A stretch of 48,401 nucleotides of DNA from Planctomycetota bacterium (GTDB taxonomy: Bacteria; Planctomycetota; UBA8108; JACQVS01). The DNA is taken from assembly GCA_016209605.1 (NCBI GenBank), contig JACQVS010000100.1, forward strand, positions 1-48,401, written 5' to 3'. A program made the position numbers and the translations under genes. A model generated the notes under the pieces. It searched no databases and was not told the DNA's origin. It worked only from the letters and a program-made list of their open reading frames with translations. Of this stretch, positions 43,440 to 48,401 are shown piece after piece (within the stretch, counting starts at the first letter, position 1; every line of letters begins with the position of its first letter).

Positions 43440-46400
43440 TCATCCGACCACGATGGGTCCTTTCTCGATTTTCGCCAGAAGATCCCGCTCGGTCGCGGCG
43501 ATCCAGCGCTTCACGTCATCCGCCGTTTTGAGCGGGCCGCTCGCGAGCCGGACATGCCGGACTTCCGGCTCGATGAGCCGCGCTGCCCGGAGGGCGGCGT
43601 TGCGGTAGCGCTGCGACAGCGCATCGGTCTTCTCCCGCCAGTTCGCGAGGGAAACCGTCTCGAGGGCGCGCTCGATCACCTCATCGGTTCCAAGGGGCGG
43701 CGTTGAGATGACTTCGATACCCTCCGCCGCGAGGATCTCCAGGCGCCGATTCTCGCTGAGCCCACGCCACGCTTCCTGGGCCTCAAGGGCCCTGGCCTCG
43801 CCCTCCATTGCCTCGCGATGCCGGTTCAGGGCATCAGTCACGGCAGTCCGGAGAAGATCCGCTGCCTTCCGGAGGATCGGTCCGACCCGCTCGGTCGATT
43901 CGAGAAGGAGCCGTCCCTTCCGGACCGCTTCGGCCTGGGACCGGAGGTCCCGCGCTTCGGGCAGCCCCTCCGCGTGGCGGAGGAAGGTCTCGAGCCGCCG
44001 CCAGGCGGGAAGTCGCAGCGCCGCCAGCTCCGCCGCGGCTCTCCACCGTTCAGCGTCTTCCCTGAGGCGAATGGCATCCTTCAGTATCCGCAGGAGCTGC
44101 TCGTTCCCGGAGAGGCCGCGGATCTCCTCGAGACGAGCGATGTCCGGAGACTCCGGAAGGGGCGGCTCCCCTCCGGCCGAGCGCGCCCACCCGAGGAGCG
44201 CCTCCAGGTACTGCCTGGTCTTCTCCGAGAGGTCGTCGCTGGGCCTCGTCACGATGCCGGCTGTCTGGAAGAGGCCGCGGATCGCGAGCTTGTCGTTGGC
44301 GGTGAGAGCGATCGTCTCGAGCTGGAAATCAGAGCTGCCGATCTTTCCCTGGTCGAGCTGGCCCGGTACAACGGGCGTCCCCTTGTAGCGAGCGCGGAGG
44401 TTTCCGGCCGCGTGGAGGGCGATGAGGATGCAATCCATCGCATCCTGGGGCCAGCCGAAGGGGCTCTCGGAGAGGGCGCCTCGGATGGACTTCCCATCCT
44501 TCCCGGGACCGATCTCCCGCATGGCCTCGCGCGCCACCGGATGGTCCTGGAGGGGGCCGGTCCAGTCGACGGCCTGGAGAGGGGAGTCGGCGCCCTGGCG
44601 GGCCCTCTGGATCGCCACTCCCCAGTTGCGATGGTCCGCCTCTTGAAAGCGCAGGAAGAGGCGCGCCAGCGCATCGCTCACTGCCTCGCGCGTTTTCTCG
44701 ACGAAGGTCGGATTCAAGAGCTCCTCGCCGCCTCCTTTAAAAACCTTGGCGGAATCGATGATGCCCCGGATGGTCTCATCGCGCTCGCCGCAGGAGGTTT
44801 CGAACCGCGTCCGCATGGCGTCGCGCGCCTCGCGCCCCTCGGCGGTGGCCGGATTCCCCTTGAAGTCAATCGTGCTTCGAGCCGCCTCCGCCTCGACAAG
44901 TCGCTTCCGCAGAGCCTCGGCGCCCGCCTTGGGGAGGTGCACGAACGCGACGGGGCTACCCGAGCCGGCGGCGCGGGCCGCCTCGAGGACGTCGCGCTCC
45001 GAGCAGCTCCACTCGTCGCGGATCCACACGGGGATATCCCGTGCCGGAGGCTCCGGCGGCTCCTCGCCGAAATGGGGGGCGATCTTCCGCGGCTCGCGGC
45101 TTTCCCCTTGCTGCAGACGGACGCCGGCGAGCGCCTTCAATACCGCATCGCGGAGGAGCGCATCCCGCTTCCCGTGGATCTCGTGCTCGTTGTTGAGTAG
45201 CCGTGTCTGGCGGCCGCGGAATTCCTTTTCCCACTCGGCCGACTCCCGCGTCTGCAGGTTGTACTCGCCGTCCACGTTGAGGAGCACGCCAGCCTCGACG
45301 AGGGCTTCCAGAAGCCGCGGGGTTTCCTTGCGCAGGCGGCCGCCGTCCTGGTCAAGGTCGCTCACCAGTAGATCGGCCAGGGCGCTTGCGGTGGCGCGGA
45401 CGCCCGCATCGGCGCCTTTCTCGCGGGGAAGCTTGCGGATGAGGAAGATCAGCCCGCACAGCCTCTTCTTGAGAAGGCCGTCCGCCGTTCCGTCATCCAG
45501 CCGGCGGATGGTCTCATCGATCTCGCGGAGCAGGACTCCCTGCTGGAGGATGCCCGGTTGGATCTGCTCGAACATGAAATCCGCCGGGACGACGGCGCCG
45601 AGGGGTTTCTCCGAAAGCTGCTGGAGGGCTTCATGGACGATCCGGAGCTGCGTGCGCACCTGGCTGTGAGTTCCCGAAACGTCGACGGCGCGAAAGACGC
45701 GCTCCCAGAACCGCCGCCTGACGGGGAGGAGGGGGTAGTCATCGACGAGCACATCCCTGTCCTCCGCGCGGGGGCCGATGGCCGAGCCAGCGAGCTGGCG
45801 GTCGATCTCCCCCGAATGGGTCTCCAGGCACTTCCGGATCGCGTCCACTCGGTCGGGACGCTTGGCCAGGAGCACCCGCCGGATCACGGACTCGACATCG
45901 GCGTCGGAAAGCTCTACGGGAATTGTGAACCGGTCGCGCAGCTTCTGGAGCAGCGGCGTCGATGATAAGGCGGTCTGGCCGGCGCCCACGAGGAGGAGGC
46001 GGCTGTCAAGCTGCTTGGTCAGGGCTTCGGCGACCTCGACGACCTGCGTCGCCCGCTCCGAGCTGTCGGCGATGAACAGCTGCACCTCGTCGAGGACGAT
46101 GATCGCGCCCGGGAGCTGTCCCTCGGCGGCGAGAACCTCGCGGATCGTCTGGATGAATTCAGCGGTTGAAATATCCTCGCGACGTGGAAACTCCATTCTG
46201 AGGAGGTCTTGAACGCTCTTCCGGTCGCGAAATCCAGCGTCGCAGGCGATGAGGGCATCGTGGAGGAGGGGACTCACGTAAAGGTCGTTCAGCTCCCGGA
46301 AGAAGGCCTTGCCGGCCTTCTCCACCCCGGCCTTGACGCGTTCGAAAAAACCGTTGTTTCGGAGGTAAAGACAAAATCTGGCCTGGGGGAAGGACTCCGG

Positions 46401-46886
46401 GAGACCGGCGGACCGCAGGATAATTCCGAGGACCGTGGGCCGGAGGGCGCTGCCGCCGCCGGCGGGAAGGGTGCCGGCCGCGGCGCGAAGCCCGCCACAG
46501 CGCTTTCCCTGGACATCCAGCTCGCGGAGCGCATCGCGGATCTCCACCGGCAAATCGGGCACCAGTCCGCGGGCCGTGGCGCCGTCCTCCGGGAATACCG
46601 TGTTGATCCAGAGGTGGCGGAGCATCTTGAGGAGATGCGATTTGCCGCTGCCGTAAAATCCGCTCACCCAGGCCGCCGGCTGGCTGCTTCCGGAGAGATG
46701 TTTGAGGTAGGACTCGAGAATCCGCAGGATGCCGCCCTTGTACTGCCCCTCGCAGACAAAATGGGCAAGCTCTTCCCGCAGCGTCTGGCGTTCTTTCTCC
46801 GTCTGCGTCTCGTCGATCCGGGCCTGGCCGTCATTCACAAGGCGTGTCGCGGCCGGGTCCCTCAAGAATAATTCGCGGTTCTTCAA
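43440..46886 (-). CDS. brxC: BREX P-loop ATPase BrxC
   Basis: The 1148-residue protein is the large AAA+-like ATPase of type 1 BREX. Walker A 'GFYGSGKSH' lies at 76-84, preceded by the family opening 'ELFLRDPAATRLVNDGQARI' and 'ELAHFVCEGQYKGGILRIL'. A Walker B-like 'AIIVLDEVQLF' follows near residue 265. The rest is long and helical. BrxC is required for BREX exclusion of phage. It overlaps brxB as ATGA, and ends 6 bp before the chimeric ORF. Confidence 0.92.
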   Translation of the reverse strand: MKNRELFLRDPAATRLVNDGQARIDETQTEKERQTLREELAHFVCEGQYKGGILRILESYLKHLSGSSQPAAWVSGFYGSGKSHLLKMLRHLWINTVFPEDGATARGLVPDLPVEIRDALRELDVQGKRCGGLRAAAGTLPAGGGSALRPTVLGIILRSAGLPESFPQARFCLYLRNNGFFERVKAGVEKAGKAFFRELNDLYVSPLLHDALIACDAGFRDRKSVQDLLRMEFPRREDISTAEFIQTIREVLAAEGQLPGAIIVLDEVQLFIADSSERATQVVEVAEALTKQLDSRLLLVGAGQTALSSTPLLQKLRDRFTIPVELSDADVESVIRRVLLAKRPDRVDAIRKCLETHSGEIDRQLAGSAIGPRAEDRDVLVDDYPLLPVRRRFWERVFRAVDVSGTHSQVRTQLRIVHEALQQLSEKPLGAVVPADFMFEQIQPGILQQGVLLREIDETIRRLDDGTADGLLKKRLCGLIFLIRKLPREKGADAGVRATASALADLLVSDLDQDGGRLRKETPRLLEALVEAGVLLNVDGEYNLQTRESAEWEKEFRGRQTRLLNNEHEIHGKRDALLRDAVLKALAGVRLQQGESREPRKIAPHFGEEPPEPPARDIPVWIRDEWSCSERDVLEAARAAGSGSPVAFVHLPKAGAEALRKRLVEAEAARSTIDFKGNPATAEGREARDAMRTRFETSCGERDETIRGIIDSAKVFKGGGEELLNPTFVEKTREAVSDALARLFLRFQEADHRNWGVAIQRARQGADSPLQAVDWTGPLQDHPVAREAMREIGPGKDGKSIRGALSESPFGWPQDAMDCILIALHAAGNLRARYKGTPVVPGQLDQGKIGSSDFQLETIALTANDKLAIRGLFQTAGIVTRPSDDLSEKTRQYLEALLGWARSAGGEPPLPESPDIARLEEIRGLSGNEQLLRILKDAIRLREDAERWRAAAELAALRLPAWRRLETFLRHAEGLPEARDLRSQAEAVRKGRLLLESTERVGPILRKAADLLRTAVTDALNRHREAMEGEARALEAQEAWRGLSENRRLEILAAEGIEVISTPPLGTDEVIERALETVSLANWREKTDALSQRYRNAALRAARLIEPEVRHVRLASGPLKTADDVKRWIAATERDLLAKIEKGPIVVG

Positions 46887-47446
46887 CGTCCCTCCCCGCT
46901 GCCGTGAAGCGCGATCGGCACGGCCAGGTAGTTCCAGCCGTCCCGGGCATCCAGCAGGCGATAATGGTTTTGATCGTATTGCCCCGGGAAGAAAAGCACC
47001 AGCCGGCCGCGAATGTCCCCTTCCACGTGCTTCAGAATCAGCGAGACGCGCGTGAAGCCAAAGAGTGTCGCGGCGCCGAAGACGCCGACCACCGAGCTGG
47101 AATCGGCCACCGGGGCCAAAAGCGCAACTCGGAGTCGCGCCGCCGCGAAGTCGACAAACTCGTTTTCGAGCTTCAGCTCCAGGTCCTCGGGCGCTTCAAA
47201 GTACGCTTCGCGGTACTCCTCCTTCGCCATCCATTCCGGGAACACGCTGGTGAAATCGAATTCGCGCCAGCCGTGGCCGGCGCGGCGCGTGGCGAGTTCG
47301 AAGAGCTGTCTCCTGGCCCGCAGGCGGCGCTCGTCGGTCTTGTCGTAAACGACAAAGATCGTCTTCTGAGCACCGGCCAGGTTGATGAGCCAGGGCGGGG
47401 AAATGTTCTTCTCGTAGATTTCGGCAAGGTCTTCAATCCGTCCCAT
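46883..47446 (-). CDS. brxB: BREX protein BrxB (DUF1788)
   Basis: The 187-residue protein matches DUF1788, with 'FDFTSVFPEWMAKEEYREAYF' and 'LVLFFPGQYDQNHYRLLDARDGWNYLAVPI' as the conserved block near the C-terminus. The biochemical role of BrxB is not well defined; it is needed for full BREX defence in E. coli. Its start overlaps brxA by 14 bp and its stop overlaps brxC by 4 bp. Confidence 0.9.
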   Translation of the reverse strand: MGRIEDLAEIYEKNISPPWLINLAGAQKTIFVVYDKTDERRLRARRQLFELATRRAGHGWREFDFTSVFPEWMAKEEYREAYFEAPEDLELKLENEFVDFAAARLRVALLAPVADSSSVVGVFGAATLFGFTRVSLILKHVEGDIRGRLVLFFPGQYDQNHYRLLDARDGWNYLAVPIALHGSGEGR

Positions 47447-48257
47447 GGCTCAGCTCCAGTTCCTGCCGGGTGAGAAGGTGCGGGAAGCCCACCTCGGTCA
47501 CGTCGCCCGAGTGCTTGAGGTCGAGAATCCCGAGGCGCTTCGCCTCGCCGGCCAGGGATACAAGCTCATTCTCGGAGGCATCGAGCGCCTTCACCCACAG
47601 GGTGTGGAAGAGGCGCTTGCCGCGCTGCCCAAGGAGATAACCGAGGAGGAGCGCGTAGGCCACCGCCAGCGGCGTCGCGGCGACGCGGGCTCGCCTCTTG
47701 AAAACCCGACCCGCGAGGTGGCCTGACTGCGTCCAGGACGAGGCGGCATTGCGGGCAACCTTGTCGATGGTGGCGTCGTTCATGCGCATCCCGAGTTCTT
47801 CGCGGAGCGTTTCCACGACGAGCAGCCTTGGAAATTCATCGCCAGGATCCAGGCCGAGGACGGGTCCAGCGGTCGCACGCAAGAGCGGGTCGCGGCTCAA
47901 GACGCAGAGGATGGCCAGGAGGGGGCGACCGCCTCCTGCGCTTGACTCGGAATTCCAGAATCGGCGGAGCAGCCGGAAAAGGGTCACGGCCGGATCTAGG
48001 GCGTAAAGTTCGGTGAGCCTCTGGGCCGTTTGATCTCGATTGGAAGAGGTCCGCTTGCCGAGGATATTGTCTTCACGGATCGCGCGCAGGTAATCGTCAT
48101 GGCTGGCTTCCGGCGGCACCGATTCGAGAAGGCAGCGAAGCTCGGAAAGCATGATGGTCCGGCTGGTGTGGGTCCCGCGATCGCCGGTGCGGAAGCCTAA
48201 AGCTATCGCGGTTTCAGGGATTACTGGGGTAATGATAATCGAGTTGACAGAAGTCAT
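47433..48257 (-). CDS. brxA: BREX protein BrxA (DUF1819)
   Basis: The frame opens at 48362, but that would start upstream of the promoter. The ATG at 48257 gives 274 residues with DUF1819 character ('TSRTIMLSELRCLLESVP', 'IREDNILGKRTSSNRDQTAQRLTELYALDP'). BrxA family proteins are helical and DNA-binding, and head the type 1 BREX operon. A near-perfect promoter with two palindromes precedes this gene; its ribosome site is weak (GGAT). Confidence 0.88.
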   Translation of the reverse strand: MTSVNSIIITPVIPETAIALGFRTGDRGTHTSRTIMLSELRCLLESVPPEASHDDYLRAIREDNILGKRTSSNRDQTAQRLTELYALDPAVTLFRLLRRFWNSESSAGGGRPLLAILCVLSRDPLLRATAGPVLGLDPGDEFPRLLVVETLREELGMRMNDATIDKVARNAASSWTQSGHLAGRVFKRRARVAATPLAVAYALLLGYLLGQRGKRLFHTLWVKALDASENELVSLAGEAKRLGILDLKHSGDVTEVGFPHLLTRQELELSHGTD

Positions 48258-48263
48258 TGGATC

Positions 48264-48300
48264 CAATAAACTTATTGATCTAGCCGGCAAACTTGCCGGC
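48264..48300 (-). promoter_or_regulatory. Two palindromic operators between BREX promoter and brxA
   Basis: CAATAA-AC-TTATTG (48264-48277) and GCCGGCAA-AC-TTGCCGGC (48283-48300) share the core AAACTT, and their centres are 21 bp apart (two helical turns). They cover the expected start of transcription, so a dimeric repressor binding side by side would silence the operon. The second could also form an RNA hairpin. No regulator gene is in the window. Confidence 0.65.
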
Positions 48301-48302
48301 GA

Positions 48303-48331
48303 ATTATATTTGATTTTAAAAATTATGTCAA
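48303..48331 (-). promoter_or_regulatory. BREX operon promoter (consensus sigma70)
   Basis: Read on the minus strand, TTGACA (48326-48331) and TATAAT (48303-48308) are perfect consensus elements with a 17-bp AT-rich spacer. This should be a strong promoter for the whole brxA-to-ASCH operon, and it probably needs a repressor. Confidence 0.8.
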
Positions 48332-48401
48332 CCAAAATATTTTTTACGTAAAGTGTTGCCACGGGGTCAGCGCCGGGATGTGAGTATCGAGGTAGGGGAG
48401 G

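Overview
This is a 48.4 kb stretch of GC-rich bacterial chromosome with densely packed genes. Its housekeeping content (lexA, rsmD, plsC, ispH, uvrC, mutS, mutY) is ordinary. Several accessory genes suggest an uncultured environmental bacterium with planctomycete-like habits: a secreted protein ending in paired dockerin/EF-hand-like repeats (RGDxN...DAADxNDDG), a HEAT-VWA secreted protein, carboxypeptidase-regulatory repeats, and intergenic repeats built from CTTTGCGTC/CTCTGCGTC units. The phylum cannot be fixed from the sequence; Planctomycetota or a related candidate phylum is a guess.

Layout. 1-5.3 kb (+): 3' end of an unknown gene, then lexA behind a GAAC-N4-GTTC operator, rsmD-plsC, ispH-uvrC. 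5.4-6.4 kb (-): an anti-sigma kinase and STAS antagonist pair. 6.8-11.5 kb (+): a stand-alone MshEN domain protein, mutS, and an MFS transporter overlapping the mutS stop. 11.6-14.9 kb: a divergent regulatory module. A DUF6502 protein with a frameshifted DUF5666-like tail faces a secreted repeat/dockerin protein, and both promoters carry the same TTTGGGA-N6-TCCCAAA operator in identical geometry. 15.1-16.8 kb (+): a small membrane protein with two H-x13-H pairs (minimal dihaem cytochrome b) followed by an anchored multihaem cytochrome c with 11 in-frame CxxCH motifs and frame disruption near its N-terminus. 16.8-21.1 kb (-): a fused E1 alpha/beta 2-oxoacid dehydrogenase and a DUF255/SPATA20-like thioredoxin protein. 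21.2-32.8 kb: a lipoprotein, a carboxypeptidase-regulatory repeat protein, an M24 peptidase divergent from a DUF2088 protein, HEAT-VWA, PAS-GGDEF, VOC fusion, a small membrane protein and mutY.

32.9-48.3 kb (-) is a defence island. From a near-perfect sigma70 promoter at 48.3 kb it reads brxA-brxB-brxC-[chimeric ORF]-pglZ-brxL-yhaO-like-yhaN-like-ASCH, then two small unknown genes. This is a type 1 BREX order, but the methyltransferase pglX is missing. In its place is a 257-residue ORF whose first ~93 residues resemble the N-terminus of a PglX-type methyltransferase and whose remainder is the C-terminus of a COG2865/Schlafen-type regulator: an apparent in-frame deletion scar. Without PglX, classical BREX self-marking should be absent, so the island is either decaying or acting through the remaining BrxC/PglZ/BrxL with the YhaO/YhaN nuclease-ATPase pair.

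The most interesting objects are the pglX-less BREX with its fusion ORF and promoter operators, the DUF6502 twin-operator switch, and the small cytochrome b / multihaem c module. No tRNA, rRNA, CRISPR array, transposase or integrase was recognised.
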